Source of the DNA: Variovorax sp. EL159 | Lineage (GTDB): Bacteria; Pseudomonadota; Gammaproteobacteria; Burkholderiales; Burkholderiaceae_C | Direction: 5' to 3' | Assembly: GCF_900100965.1 (NCBI RefSeq) | Contig: NZ_FMUJ01000005.1 | Span: forward strand, 62,001-126,000 | DNA: 64,000 nucleotides | Shown: one piece after another, positions 26,489 to 35,719 of the stretch | Layout of the letters: the number at the start of each line of letters is the position of its first letter | How positions within the stretch are numbered: the stretch's first letter is position 1 | Position numbers and translations under genes: made by a program | The notes under the pieces: model-generated | Told to the model about the DNA's origin: nothing | The model's database searches: none | Seen by the model: the letters and a program-made list of their open reading frames with translations, nothing else

Positions 26489-28462
26489 TCAATCCGTCTG
26501 CTGATCGATGGGTGCGCAGACGACGTCGGCCGGCGCAACTTCCGCGTAGAGGGCGGAAATTGACTCGCGTCGGTTGCTGATCACGGCGCGCTGATTGATG
26601 TAGCCCTTGTCTGCGACTTCTCCAAGATCGCGGCTTGGGGCCGACGGCAGTACGAGCGCTCGTTTGATGTGCTTGCTGCTGGCTCGTCGACCTGTATTCG
26701 CGCGTTCGAGCGCTATGCGCAGAACGGTTCGCACGGCAGCGTGCGAGGCCAGCTCGACGTACCCCAGATGTGCCATGTCCGGTACAAGGGTGCGGCACGC
26801 GGCCTCATCGATAAATATCAAAGCACCAACAAAGCGACGGTTCTCCCCTGTCACCACCACGTCCCTCGCAAATGATCCCAGTGCGGCAAGGAGGCGCGCG
26901 CGGACCGAGCCGACGTGAACCCAGGTGCCGCTGTCAAGCTTGAAGTCTTCGCCGAGCCTGCCGTCGAAGCGCAGGCCCGCACCGGGGAAATCCGACTGAG
27001 CCCATTGGACAGCGTCGCCGGTGCGGTAGTACCCCTCTTCGTCGAAGGCGGCTGCGCTGGCCTGCGCGTCGCCTAAATAGTGCGAGAACAAGTGAGGTCC
27101 AGCAATCCGAAGTTCATACCTGTCTGCAACAGGCACTAGCTTGACAGACACACCTGGCAATGGAAGACCCAGCGCGTCGGCCCCATTTGACGGCCAGAAG
27201 GTGGAGATCCCTGGGCCGCAAGTCTCTGTTGCGCCGTAGCCTGCGCAGATTGCGATGCGATGGCCAACAGCCCGCTCCGCAGCGCGCTGCAGTCGATCCT
27301 CGGTATCTCGCGACAAGGCGGCGCCACCGAACGTGAGGTACTCCAATTTCGAGAAAAACCGAGTCGCGAAGGCAGGGTCACGCTCCATCTCGGTTGCCAG
27401 CAGCCCAAAGCCCAGCGGCACATTGATGTACTGACTGGGCGAGAGCTCCCGCAAGTTGGCGACCGTGGCCGCGATGGCACCCGGGGCGGGACGTCCGGCG
27501 TCGATGTGCAATGCGGTGCCCATGCGCAGACAACGATGCAACACGATATTGCCTCCCATGACGTGGTGCCAGGGCAACCAGTCGAGCGCAACTTGCTGCG
27601 TGTCCGGTATTTTTTCGAGCACGGACGCAGCGATGGCCTGGGCGGCGGCGAGCGCCGCATGCGTCATGACAACAGCCTTGGGCTTGCCGGTTGAGCCGGA
27701 AGTGAACATCACCTTTGCCAGAGCTTTGCCGTGCGCGGTCTCGTGGCCAGATTGCGCAATGGCCTCATCACCGGCGAGTAGCGCCGACCAGTCGTTGTCT
27801 GGACCCGAGCCGACGACCAGGCCAGCTGAATCCAATCCAAGTTCGGTGGCCACCGGTGCAAATGCCGTGCGCTCTTCTACGTAGAAGCATGCAGGTCCAA
27901 GCACTTGCAATAACGACCGCAGCTGTCCTCGATCGCCACCGGGGCTTGCGTAAGCCGGGGAGACAGGCGCGACCGGGATGCCCGCGTACAGCGCGGCGAA
28001 AGTCAGGAGCGCGTGCCGCACGGAGTTTCCCGTCAGCATGGCAATCGGCACAATGGGAAGACCGTGCCGCCCCGCGTGCGCTACCGACCGCCGGCGCAAC
28101 TCTCCACCGATGCGACGAATCTGCTGCCATGCTTCGGCGTACGTTACGGAATACCAGGCGCCAGAAGATTCGCGTTCGGCGAGGCAGATCGCCTCAGGCC
28201 TGGCAGCGGCCCAGACGCTGAGCCAATCGACCACGTTGGCTGCGACCGTGGTCGTGGGAGCGTCCGCCGACAGCGGTCGCTCACGCAGCCCAACGGCTGC
28301 ATCATCTGACCAGCGCAGCAGAAAGCTGCCGTCGCTGCGCTCGATGCGTTCGATCGCCGGCTGCCTGAAGGGCAATCGTCCGTAGGCCGTCGGTTCTGTG
28401 GGCGCCGGGCGCAACAGTTCGCTGCGGATCGTCCGAGCGCTCTCTGGCGAATTTTCTAGCAT
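26489..28462 (-). CDS. Feruloyl-CoA synthase-like AMP-forming acyl-CoA ligase
   Basis: A 657-residue acyl-adenylate ligase. The P-loop-like motif FTSGSTGKPKAVVMTH is at residues 253-268, followed by DWLPWHHVMGGN, which is characteristic of feruloyl-CoA synthases, then GYGATETCGPGIS and YRTGDAVQW with the ribose-binding Asp. It activates an aromatic or related acid with ATP and CoA. It starts four bases after the ABC solute-binding gene stop, so import and activation are tightly linked. Ferulate itself is not proven as substrate, because no companion hydratase/aldolase (Ech) is nearby. Confidence 0.88.
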   Translation of the reverse strand: MLENSPESARTIRSELLRPAPTEPTAYGRLPFRQPAIERIERSDGSFLLRWSDDAAVGLRERPLSADAPTTTVAANVVDWLSVWAAARPEAICLAERESSGAWYSVTYAEAWQQIRRIGGELRRRSVAHAGRHGLPIVPIAMLTGNSVRHALLTFAALYAGIPVAPVSPAYASPGGDRGQLRSLLQVLGPACFYVEERTAFAPVATELGLDSAGLVVGSGPDNDWSALLAGDEAIAQSGHETAHGKALAKVMFTSGSTGKPKAVVMTHAALAAAQAIAASVLEKIPDTQQVALDWLPWHHVMGGNIVLHRCLRMGTALHIDAGRPAPGAIAATVANLRELSPSQYINVPLGFGLLATEMERDPAFATRFFSKLEYLTFGGAALSRDTEDRLQRAAERAVGHRIAICAGYGATETCGPGISTFWPSNGADALGLPLPGVSVKLVPVADRYELRIAGPHLFSHYLGDAQASAAAFDEEGYYRTGDAVQWAQSDFPGAGLRFDGRLGEDFKLDSGTWVHVGSVRARLLAALGSFARDVVVTGENRRFVGALIFIDEAACRTLVPDMAHLGYVELASHAAVRTVLRIALERANTGRRASSKHIKRALVLPSAPSRDLGEVADKGYINQRAVISNRRESISALYAEVAPADVVCAPIDQQTD

Positions 28463-28465
28463 CGC

Positions 28466-29665
28466 TCAGTCGGAAATGATGTCACCGAACTGCTTCCACG
28501 AGGTTCCGTCGAAGCGCATCAACTTCAATTGCCTGAAGGGGCGCAAGTCATCGGGTGACGTGTTGATCTTGATGCCGGGGAGCAAACCGCCGAAGTCGAA
28601 GTCCTTCAGGCTAGAGGCTTGCTTCATCACATTCTCCCGCGTCAGGTTGTCTCCTGCTCGGCGAAGAATCTCGGCCAGAACTTGAGCTTGGATGGCCCCG
28701 CCGGTGTAGAGCGAGTTTTCAGGATCGCCATTTGGAATCTGCTTCTTCAGCATTGCGTAGTACCCCTTGACGTATGGATCTTGAGCCAATGCGGGGTCGT
28801 AGAGATTCTTTGAAAAGGACGACGAGATGGCGCCTACAGCGTTCTCGACCCCTGCCGGGCGCAAGATGCCTGGCGTCGATGACGAACCCACGGGCAGGAT
28901 CAGCGTCGGCTTCCATCCGATTTCAGCGGCCTTGCGGATCGCCTGTACCACGAACTTCCCGTTCGTGAATACGGCCAACACCGTTGCGCCGCTGCTGCGC
29001 AGGGAGACGATCTGAGAGTCAACCGTCGGGTCGGTGGCCTCGTGTGTGACGTCGGCGACCAGGTTTGCTCGCTTGTCGCCCAGGCCGCGCTTGAACCCTG
29101 CGAGGTAGTCGGTGCCAAAGTCGTCGTTGCTGCGCAGCACCGCTACTTTCGCGTTGGGTGCGGATGTGGCCACGTAGTGGCCGAAAGCAGCCCCCTCGGT
29201 TTCCCAAGCTGGCATGCCAATCATCGTGTAGGGCGCATTCTTGACGTTGACGAAGCGTGTTGCACCCGTCTGGATGAGCAGTTGCGGCACCTTGTTGGTG
29301 TTCAGGTAGCGCATCGTGGCCGCATTGCTACCGGTACCGACGGTGCCGAACACGAAGAGGACCTTGTCCTGTTCCACCAGTTGGCGTGTCAATTCGAGGG
29401 CTCGCGCGGGGCTGAGCTCGTCGTCGAGTGCGATCACGCGGACCTTGCGGCCGTTGATGCCTCCTTCGTCGTTGATCTGATTGAACTGAGCTTGCGCACC
29501 ACGCGCCAAGTCACCAAGCAACGAATACGGGCCGCTGAAGGGCGTGGTCACTCCGATCACGATGTCGGCCTTGGTGCCGCTGGGGCTATCGCTCTTCTGC
29601 GCAAGCGCCGGACTGAGCGCGAACATCGCGGCGGTGATACCTGCAAGTATTCTGAGCATCTTCAT
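28466..29665 (-). CDS. ABC transporter substrate-binding protein (Liv/HAAT family)
   Basis: A 399-residue periplasmic binding protein. The leader MKMLRILAGITAAMFALS ends at PALA-Q, and DIVIGVTTPFSGPYSLLGD starts the mature fold, a standard type I periplasmic fold of branched-chain or hydrophobic-ligand receptors. GGINGRKVRVIALDDE is another landmark. I chose the start at 29665 because GGAG precedes it; the frame opens 38 codons earlier. Four cognate transporter genes lie directly upstream. In catabolic clusters such receptors bind aromatic acids; the neighbouring CoA ligase favours that reading. Confidence 0.92.
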   Translation of the reverse strand: MKMLRILAGITAAMFALSPALAQKSDSPSGTKADIVIGVTTPFSGPYSLLGDLARGAQAQFNQINDEGGINGRKVRVIALDDELSPARALELTRQLVEQDKVLFVFGTVGTGSNAATMRYLNTNKVPQLLIQTGATRFVNVKNAPYTMIGMPAWETEGAAFGHYVATSAPNAKVAVLRSNDDFGTDYLAGFKRGLGDKRANLVADVTHEATDPTVDSQIVSLRSSGATVLAVFTNGKFVVQAIRKAAEIGWKPTLILPVGSSSTPGILRPAGVENAVGAISSSFSKNLYDPALAQDPYVKGYYAMLKKQIPNGDPENSLYTGGAIQAQVLAEILRRAGDNLTRENVMKQASSLKDFDFGGLLPGIKINTSPDDLRPFRQLKLMRFDGTSWKQFGDIISD

Positions 29666-29702
29666 GAGGACTCCATGTGAAAAGTTGTGATAGGTGGATG
29701 AA

Positions 29703-30653
29703 TCAGCGCGTAAATCGTGCGGCCCACGCTCGCATGCCGCCAACGATGCCTCTGGGAAGGAAGTAAACGGTGAGCGCAATCGCGATTCCGAAAACCGCCC
29801 ACGGAGCGGCGGTGGAAACCGCCCCCGCTGCTGTGGGCACGAAGCGGATGAAGAAGGCGCCGATCACCGCACCCGCCAACGAAGCCAGACCGCCGACCAC
29901 GATGCCAACGGCAAGAATCATGGAATCAAACAGCGAGAACGAGTCGGCCGAAACGAACTGGATCTGCATCGCAAACAGACCTCCGGCAACCCCTGCGTAG
30001 ATCGCGCTGATGGCGAATGCGAAGATCTTGGTGGCATTGACATTGATCCCCATCGAAGCGGCGGAGATCGGATGCTCACGAACCGCCTGGATGGCCCGGC
30101 CTGTGCGGTTCTTGAGCAGATGCACCAACACTGCGTATCCCAAGACAAGGCAGAGCAGGACGACGTAGTAGTACCAGGTATCGGAGCGGACTCCCCATTT
30201 GGCAATCGCATCAGGGACCTGCAATGGATCGAGCACGATGCCGTCCGAGCCGCCGGTCCAAATTGCCAACTTCGGGTGCCGCACTAACTGTGGCAACGCG
30301 GCGGCGAACGACATGGTCGTCAACGCCAGGAGAGTTCTGTCGAGGCGCTTGATGGGGTAGGCGAAAAGAAAGCTGACGACGCCGCTTACCACGCCACCGC
30401 CAATGATCGCGACCGTCCATCCGAGTGGGGTGCGCGTTACCAGAATTGCCGTTGCATAAGCGCCCAACAGCATGAAACCAGCGTGTCCGAGTGAGGCAAC
30501 ACCGCAGTAGCCAATGAGAAGGTTCAAACCGAGCAAGGTCAGGGCGAACGTCAGGGCCATCGTGAACCGAAGAGTCCACACGTCCGTCAACAGCCAAGGC
30601 AAAGCCAGCGCAAGAACCAATGCCACCAGCCGAAGTTTGTTGTCGGTGTTCAT
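29703..30653 (-). CDS. ABC transporter permease, LivM-type
   Basis: A 316-residue polytopic permease. LNLLIGYCGVASLGHAGFMLLGAY, quoted in part as GYCGVASLGHAGF, is the LivM signature, and GGLASLAGAVIGAFF near the C-terminus is the loop that contacts the ATPase. It overlaps the LivH-type gene by four bases, which supports stoichiometric production of the two permease halves. Confidence 0.92.
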   Translation of the reverse strand: MNTDNKLRLVALVLALALPWLLTDVWTLRFTMALTFALTLLGLNLLIGYCGVASLGHAGFMLLGAYATAILVTRTPLGWTVAIIGGGVVSGVVSFLFAYPIKRLDRTLLALTTMSFAAALPQLVRHPKLAIWTGGSDGIVLDPLQVPDAIAKWGVRSDTWYYYVVLLCLVLGYAVLVHLLKNRTGRAIQAVREHPISAASMGINVNATKIFAFAISAIYAGVAGGLFAMQIQFVSADSFSLFDSMILAVGIVVGGLASLAGAVIGAFFIRFVPTAAGAVSTAAPWAVFGIAIALTVYFLPRGIVGGMRAWAARFTR

Positions 30654-31525
30654 ACGCGCGAGACTCCCGGTTTGCCGAAGATGCCGGCAGGCCTGAACAG
30701 AAGGATTCCGATGATCAGAAGATTGGCAACAGTCAGCTTGAGTTCGGTGCCTATCACGTAGGCACCTAGCAGGTTCTCACCCACACCTACAAGCAAACCG
30801 CCGACGATGGCCCCCTTCGGGTGATCGATGCCGCCAAGCAGCGCTGCGGTAAAGCCGTAGATGAGCATGCTCGTCATCATTAGCGGATCGAGGTAGAGGA
30901 TCGGCGCGATCATCATTCCGGCGATGGCACCAATCACGGTCGCGATGCCCCAACCCAGACTGGCCATGTGACGCACTGAGATTCCTGTCAGACGGGCCGA
31001 GTCGGGCGAGGCTGCCGCAGCACGCATCTTCAGACCGATATCCGTGTGGCTGAAGAACAGGTAAAGAGCCAGCATGATCGCCGCAGTGACGCCATAGATG
31101 CCGAGTTGGTGTGCCGTGACGAGGCCGCCGAGATAGGACACCTTGGGCAAGGGGCTCGGAAAGGTCTGGACCTTGTATCCGAAAAGACTTCCGGAGAGGC
31201 TATGAAACAGCATGAGCAGTCCCACGAGCACCATCAACACTGATATTTCTGGAGTTCGCCGGTCTTGAAGTCTTTGCAGGAGGAGCGCGTTGATGGCATA
31301 TCCGATCGCGAAGGACGACAGCAGCGTTAGGGCGGCCGACACGGCATAACTTGCGCCTGCTGTCATGCAGGCCCACGCAATGAAGGTAGAGAACGTCGCG
31401 ATCTCGGCTTGGGCAAAGTTCGCGAGCTTGCTGCTCTTGTGAACCATGACGAGTGCCAGGGCGATGAGCGCGTATACGCATCCGGTCGCCAAGCCCGAGA
31501 AAACCTGGAAAAGAAATGCTTCCAT
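30650..31525 (-). CDS. ABC transporter permease, LivH-type
   Basis: A 291-residue permease with LATGCVYALIALALVMVHKSS at the start (quoted in part as GCVYALIALALVMVHK), ANFAQAEIATFSTFI, and the EAA-like GGIDHPKGAIVGGLLVG. The start at 31525 is preferred, since GGAGG lies five bases upstream of that ATG; the frame begins four codons before. Only one base separates it from the LivF-type gene. Confidence 0.92.
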   Translation of the reverse strand: MEAFLFQVFSGLATGCVYALIALALVMVHKSSKLANFAQAEIATFSTFIAWACMTAGASYAVSAALTLLSSFAIGYAINALLLQRLQDRRTPEISVLMVLVGLLMLFHSLSGSLFGYKVQTFPSPLPKVSYLGGLVTAHQLGIYGVTAAIMLALYLFFSHTDIGLKMRAAAASPDSARLTGISVRHMASLGWGIATVIGAIAGMMIAPILYLDPLMMTSMLIYGFTAALLGGIDHPKGAIVGGLLVGVGENLLGAYVIGTELKLTVANLLIIGILLFRPAGIFGKPGVSRV

Positions 31526-31526
31526 G

Positions 31527-32243
31527 TCAACCTCCAAGATAGGCTTGGTGCAGCGCCGAATTTGCTGCGACCTCGGCTGGACTTCCCTGCCCGATGAGTC
31601 GACCGTTCTGCATCACACAGATGTGGTGCGCCATCTCGGTTGCCAGTTCGGCGCGCTGCTCGACCAGCAGGACGCCAATCTGGCTGTCCTTCGTGATAGC
31701 GCGCAAGATGGTGTAGATCTCCTGCACGAGCAGGGGGGCCAGGCCGAACGATGGTTCGTCGAGCAGCATCATGATGGGCCGCATCATCAGCGCGCGACCG
31801 ATGGCGAGCATCTGCTGCTCGCCACCTGAAAGTAGTCCCGCCGTCTGCTTTCGGCGTTGGGCGAGGCGCGGAAAGTAGGTGAAGACGCGGTCCATATCGG
31901 TGGTGATCGTCGACTTTTCGCCGGTCGCGAGGCCGCCCAGACGAAGGTTGTCGAGGACCGAAAAGTCGACGAAGGTGCCTCGGTTTTCAGGGACATGTGC
32001 GATGCGGAGTCGACTGATGCGGCTCGCCTCGAGTTCGGCGATGCTTCGGCCTTGGAATCGGATCTCTCCACTGCGGTTGCACATGCCACTGATCGCCCGC
32101 AAGACAGTGGTCTTGCCGGCACCGTTGGCGCCCAGCAGCGCGGTCACGCGCGAAGCATTGACGTCGAACGAGATGTCGCGCAAAACTTGGACACCCCCGT
32201 AGCCTGCCGACAGCCGACGGACCGTCAGAAGTTGATCGCTCAT
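31527..32243 (-). CDS. ABC transporter ATP-binding protein, LivF-type
   Basis: A 238-residue ATPase with Walker A GANGAGKTT, the Q-loop region VPENRGTF, signature LLSGGEQQMLAI and Walker B IMMLLDEPSFGLAP. The ENRGTF element is characteristic of LivF. The gene overlaps the LivG-type gene by four bases and forms the second ATPase of the importer. Confidence 0.93.
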   Translation of the reverse strand: MSDQLLTVRRLSAGYGGVQVLRDISFDVNASRVTALLGANGAGKTTVLRAISGMCNRSGEIRFQGRSIAELEASRISRLRIAHVPENRGTFVDFSVLDNLRLGGLATGEKSTITTDMDRVFTYFPRLAQRRKQTAGLLSGGEQQMLAIGRALMMRPIMMLLDEPSFGLAPLLVQEIYTILRAITKDSQIGVLLVEQRAELATEMAHHICVMQNGRLIGQGSPAEVAANSALHQAYLGG

Positions 32244-33031
32244 GCCGGCTCTCCTAGGTACGCCCGCAACACTTCGGGATGTTCGCGCACCTCATCCGGT
32301 GAGCCTTTCGCAATGACGCGGCCGAAGTCGAGAACGACGAGTTCGTCACAGACATTCATGACGAGGTTCATGTTGTGTTCGATCAGCAGTACGGAGATGC
32401 CATCCTCGTCGCGCAACCGATGGATGTGTTGAGCGAGTTGCTCCAGTTCACCGGGCGTGAGACCTGCGGCAGGTTCATCGAGCAATAGAAGGCGCGGACC
32501 TGCTGCCAGGGCGCGTGCCATCTCCACGCGTCTCTGGACCCCCGCAGGCAACTGACCTACTGGTGTTGAGGCATGTTCCGTAAGGCTCAGCCGATCCATC
32601 GCCAGAAGCGCGCGCGCTTCGATTTCCTTCTCCTCGGCGCGTTGCTGGCGGCTGCCAAACAAGGCTGCGATGTAGCCAGAACTACCTTGGCAATGCGCGC
32701 CGATGAGTACGTTGTGCCAGACGGGAAGATGGGCAAACGAGGCCAGGTTCTGAAAGGTGCGTAGGACGCCCATGCCAGCCATCTCATACTGCCGGTGCGC
32801 CAGGACAGACCGCCCTTTAAGGCGGATGTCGCCTCGGGTCGGGGGCTGGATGCGACTGACACAGTTCACCAGAGTGGTCTTGCCGGCACCGTTGGGTCCG
32901 ATCAGGCCACAGACCGAGCGAGGCCAGACTTTGAACGAGACCTGATCCAAGGCCTTGATTCCGCCAAACTGCACGCTCAGGTCGTCGACTTCGAGAAGCG
33001 ATGTTTTCTCAGGTGATGAGGATTGGGACAA
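32240..33031 (-). CDS. ABC transporter ATP-binding protein, LivG-type
   Basis: A 263-residue ATPase with Walker A GPNGAGKTT, signature variant LPAGVQRRVEMA and Walker B LLLLDEPAAGL. The LivG-specific insertion and the RTFQNLASF Q-loop are present. The only suitable start is TTG at 33031, with AGGA six bases ahead. It is the first gene of the Liv unit; 55 bases upstream ends the dienoyl-CoA-reductase-like SDR gene. Confidence 0.92.
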   Translation of the reverse strand: MSQSSSPEKTSLLEVDDLSVQFGGIKALDQVSFKVWPRSVCGLIGPNGAGKTTLVNCVSRIQPPTRGDIRLKGRSVLAHRQYEMAGMGVLRTFQNLASFAHLPVWHNVLIGAHCQGSSGYIAALFGSRQQRAEEKEIEARALLAMDRLSLTEHASTPVGQLPAGVQRRVEMARALAAGPRLLLLDEPAAGLTPGELEQLAQHIHRLRDEDGISVLLIEHNMNLVMNVCDELVVLDFGRVIAKGSPDEVREHPEVLRAYLGEPA

Positions 33032-33086
33032 GATGGGTCCTGACCAGGGTTCGATGTGGGAGATTGATCGGCGTTGGTATCGCTGT

Positions 33087-33992
33087 TCACGCCACGCGCA
33101 TCTGCCGGTCCTTCACGTCCTGCAGCCGAATGCTGTCGCGCATGTGCGCCCACTCTTCATCGGTGTTGTTTCGATAGGCATAGAAGTTGCCGCCGGTTGC
33201 GAGAGAGTTCCCGCCATCGATCGAGATGACTTGCCCGGTCATCCAGTCGGCACCATCCGCCATGAGGAAGCCTGCGAGATTCTTGAGCTCCGACATGCGA
33301 CCGATGCGACGCATTGGATTGTTCGCTTCGCGCCCTGAGGTCTTCTTGCCGGGCGTGAGCCGGGCATTCATCCCCTCAGTGGGAAATTCGCCTGGTGCGA
33401 TTGCGTTGAGGCGGATGCCGTAGCCGCCCCATTCCACCGCGAGCGATTTGGTCATGTTGGCTACAGCCGACTTTGCCATCGCCGAAGGGACCACAAAAGG
33501 ACCGCCGTTGAAGATCCACGTCACGAGGATTGATACGACGCTACGGGTTGGCAGCTCAGCACCGTCGGCCAGAAGCTTCCGTGCTTCCTGTGCCCAACGT
33601 TTCCCCACGCTGTGGGTCACGTAGAAGGTTCCGTGCATCACCGTGCTGGCGACAGCATCGAAGCCGCGATGCGAAAGGTCCTCGGTACGGCTCACGAAGT
33701 TGCCGGCCGCGTTGTTCAGGACACCGTCAAGTGGGCCGCCGTCGTCCCAGATCGCCTGAATCATCGCGTCGACGCCTTCAGGGTCGCGGATGTTCGTGGC
33801 AAATGCCCGGACTTTGGTGCCGTGCGCCGAAGCCAGTTCCGCCGCGGTTTGCTCGACAACCTCCTGTCGCCGGCCGCACAGATAGAGGTCGGCGCCGAGC
33901 GCGGCATACATGGAAGCCATTTCCTTTCCCAGCCCGGTGCCGCCACCGGTGACAAGAATTCGCTTTCCTTTGAGCAGTCCTTCTTTCAACAT
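33087..33992 (-). CDS. SDR family protein, 2,4-dienoyl-CoA reductase-like
   Basis: A 301-residue SDR. The cofactor motif is GGGTGLGKEMA, NNAAGNF follows the NAG pattern, and the active-site stretch FVVPSAMAKSAVANMTKSLA (exactly as in 2,4-dienoyl-CoA reductases, where VVPSxxAK replaces YxxxK) is diagnostic. QVISIDGGNSLATGG closes the fold. It probably reduces an unsaturated acyl-CoA, which fits the CoA ligase encoded in the same block. AAGGA precedes the ATG. It lies between the cleavage oxygenase gene (upstream) and the Liv unit. Confidence 0.9.
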   Translation of the reverse strand: MLKEGLLKGKRILVTGGGTGLGKEMASMYAALGADLYLCGRRQEVVEQTAAELASAHGTKVRAFATNIRDPEGVDAMIQAIWDDGGPLDGVLNNAAGNFVSRTEDLSHRGFDAVASTVMHGTFYVTHSVGKRWAQEARKLLADGAELPTRSVVSILVTWIFNGGPFVVPSAMAKSAVANMTKSLAVEWGGYGIRLNAIAPGEFPTEGMNARLTPGKKTSGREANNPMRRIGRMSELKNLAGFLMADGADWMTGQVISIDGGNSLATGGNFYAYRNNTDEEWAHMRDSIRLQDVKDRQMRVA

Positions 33993-34043
33993 TGAGATTC
34001 CTTGTTTATGTAGATGCGTGTAAGTGGAGCCAATCGACCTTGA

Positions 34044-35468
34044 CTAGCCGCCGGTCTGTGCGACGTTCTTCCGCTCTATGGCGGGAAACCAGTTGCCGTG
34101 AAATCCGGCGGGCACACGGTGGGGCAACGCGGCGCTGCACACGGGGCCGTGTGCCAGGTCCAGTGCGTTGAAGACGACCAGGTCGCTGCGGTTCTCCGTT
34201 GCGCGCCAAACCACCGCAAGCAACCATCCGTCGCCTTCCCGCGCATCCGCCGCGCGCGGCACGAAAACCGGCTCGGAGACTCGATCGTCGGGATTGAAGG
34301 TGAAGTCGGAACGTTCTTCCGTGGCGTGGTCCACATGACGCAGGCCGTTGTAGCTCTGCAAACGGCCGTCGCTAGTCACCACATGGGAGGCGTACCAGCC
34401 GTGTCGATACGGAAGTCCGGAAAACCGCTCATCAATGCGTGGGAACTCGCCTGGCACCGGATCGATTCGTATGCGCGTGAAACGTCGGCGTGTATCTGCG
34501 GTGTTGAAAGTCCAGCGCACAAGATGCGCGACTGGGTTCGCATCCGGGGAAGGCGAGCCGTCTGGCAGGGGAAACAACGGTGGCACGTCGAACTCCATCA
34601 CGTCGGCATGAAGGAGGTTCGGATGATTTGGGTCTTGCCACGCATTCATCGGGTGAAATACATAGCTGGGAGGGCCTTCCCACCACTCAATGTCACGCGT
34701 ACTTCCGGTGCGCGGCATGATGCCTACACGTGTACCAAACTCAGGCTCCCAGGCGTACGGAGGCAGTCCATTTTTCGCACGTTCCTGGCTTGCCGTGAGC
34801 GGCATGACAGGGAACATCACATAGTCCTTCGTGACCATGAAGTCGTGGACCATGCTCGCGTAGGGCGCCTCAAATCGTTCGAAGCGCGTGACTTTTCCCT
34901 GCGCGGAAATCACGCCGTAACTCATGCCGGCCGACAGTTGCTCGGGTGTTCCAAATCCAAAGAAGATCAGCTCACCCGTGTGCGGGTCCGTCTTTGGGTG
35001 TGCGGTGAAGGCGCCGTTCAACCCGCTGTTGAAATCGATAGGGCCGATCGTATCGAGCGAGTCGACATCGATGTCTATCGGCAAGTGCGCTTCCTCCAGC
35101 GCAAGCATGTGACCGGCGTGGCCGATCACGTTGGTATTGGCGGTTCCATCGTCACCCGCGGAGACGGACAGCGATGTGGCACGTGGCTGACCTGTTGCCT
35201 GCTGGGCCACGAGGCGCTGCGTACGAATCCAACGGTTGCGGTAGTGCACCACGCCGTTGTCGATGCTGAAGGCATGGAGCATGCCGTCACCCAAGAACCA
35301 ATGGCTGCCGGGCACCTCGATGTATGGATTGGGGCCGTTGCGCACCAACGTGCCACGCAACTCAGGGGGCCACTTACCACTAGAAGGCAAGGGCCCGAGT
35401 TGAGTCTCGAAGCCGATAGGGTCGAGCGGCGAAGCCAACGCCGACAGAGAAGGGGCTGAATCACTCAT
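34044..35468 (-). CDS. Carotenoid oxygenase family protein (stilbene/isoeugenol/apocarotenoid cleavage type)
   Basis: A 474-residue member of the RPE65/carotenoid cleavage oxygenase family, which uses iron held by four histidines to cleave C=C bonds. The four expected His regions are visible: TAHPKTDPHTGE, MVHDFMVTKDYVMFPV, FHPMNAWQDPNHPN, and GFHGNWFPA at the end. ELRGTLVRNGPNPYIEVPGSHWF is the N-terminal family block, quoted here as RNGPNPYIE and HWFLGDGMLHA. Bacterial members cleave lignostilbenes, resveratrol, isoeugenol or apocarotenals. The start at 35468 follows CAGGAGA. An ATCTTTAC operator-like site lies 85 bases upstream. The product aldehyde could feed the aldehyde dehydrogenase at 21-22 kb. 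Confidence 0.92.
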   Translation of the reverse strand: MSDSAPSLSALASPLDPIGFETQLGPLPSSGKWPPELRGTLVRNGPNPYIEVPGSHWFLGDGMLHAFSIDNGVVHYRNRWIRTQRLVAQQATGQPRATSLSVSAGDDGTANTNVIGHAGHMLALEEAHLPIDIDVDSLDTIGPIDFNSGLNGAFTAHPKTDPHTGELIFFGFGTPEQLSAGMSYGVISAQGKVTRFERFEAPYASMVHDFMVTKDYVMFPVMPLTASQERAKNGLPPYAWEPEFGTRVGIMPRTGSTRDIEWWEGPPSYVFHPMNAWQDPNHPNLLHADVMEFDVPPLFPLPDGSPSPDANPVAHLVRWTFNTADTRRRFTRIRIDPVPGEFPRIDERFSGLPYRHGWYASHVVTSDGRLQSYNGLRHVDHATEERSDFTFNPDDRVSEPVFVPRAADAREGDGWLLAVVWRATENRSDLVVFNALDLAHGPVCSAALPHRVPAGFHGNWFPAIERKNVAQTGG

Positions 35469-35550
35469 CGGATCTCCTGAGGTGCGCATTTGTGGTCGGA
35501 CTGCAGATGCAGGCCATTTCCGTTTGAGACAGGTGCAATGTAGTTTTCAA

Positions 35551-35567
35551 TCTTTACGATGTCAACT
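35551..35567. promoter_or_regulatory. Operator-like site 3 (ATCTTTAC type), upstream of the cleavage oxygenase
   Basis: TTTACGATGTCAA at 35553-35565, preceded by ATC, matches the TTTAC-N3-GTAAA palindrome found at the TetR gene with one mismatch. It is 85 bases upstream of the oxygenase start codon, at a distance suited to promoter overlap. Confidence 0.6.
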
Positions 35568-35719
35568 TGGTATTAACCTCTATCCATGACGGCAAGCGGC
35601 GGCGCCGATCTGCTAGTGGCTCTCGTGAATGAAGTGGCGTGAAGCGAAGCGTTGTCGCAAGCTGTCGAAAGCAGGAATCCGTGGTTCGTGCAGTCGCACT
35701 CTTCGTCCACTGGTTGGGC

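Noticed and set aside
34098-35459. A 453-codon open frame on the plus strand
   Set aside because: It is antisense to the carotenoid-oxygenase-family gene and has no recognisable domain.
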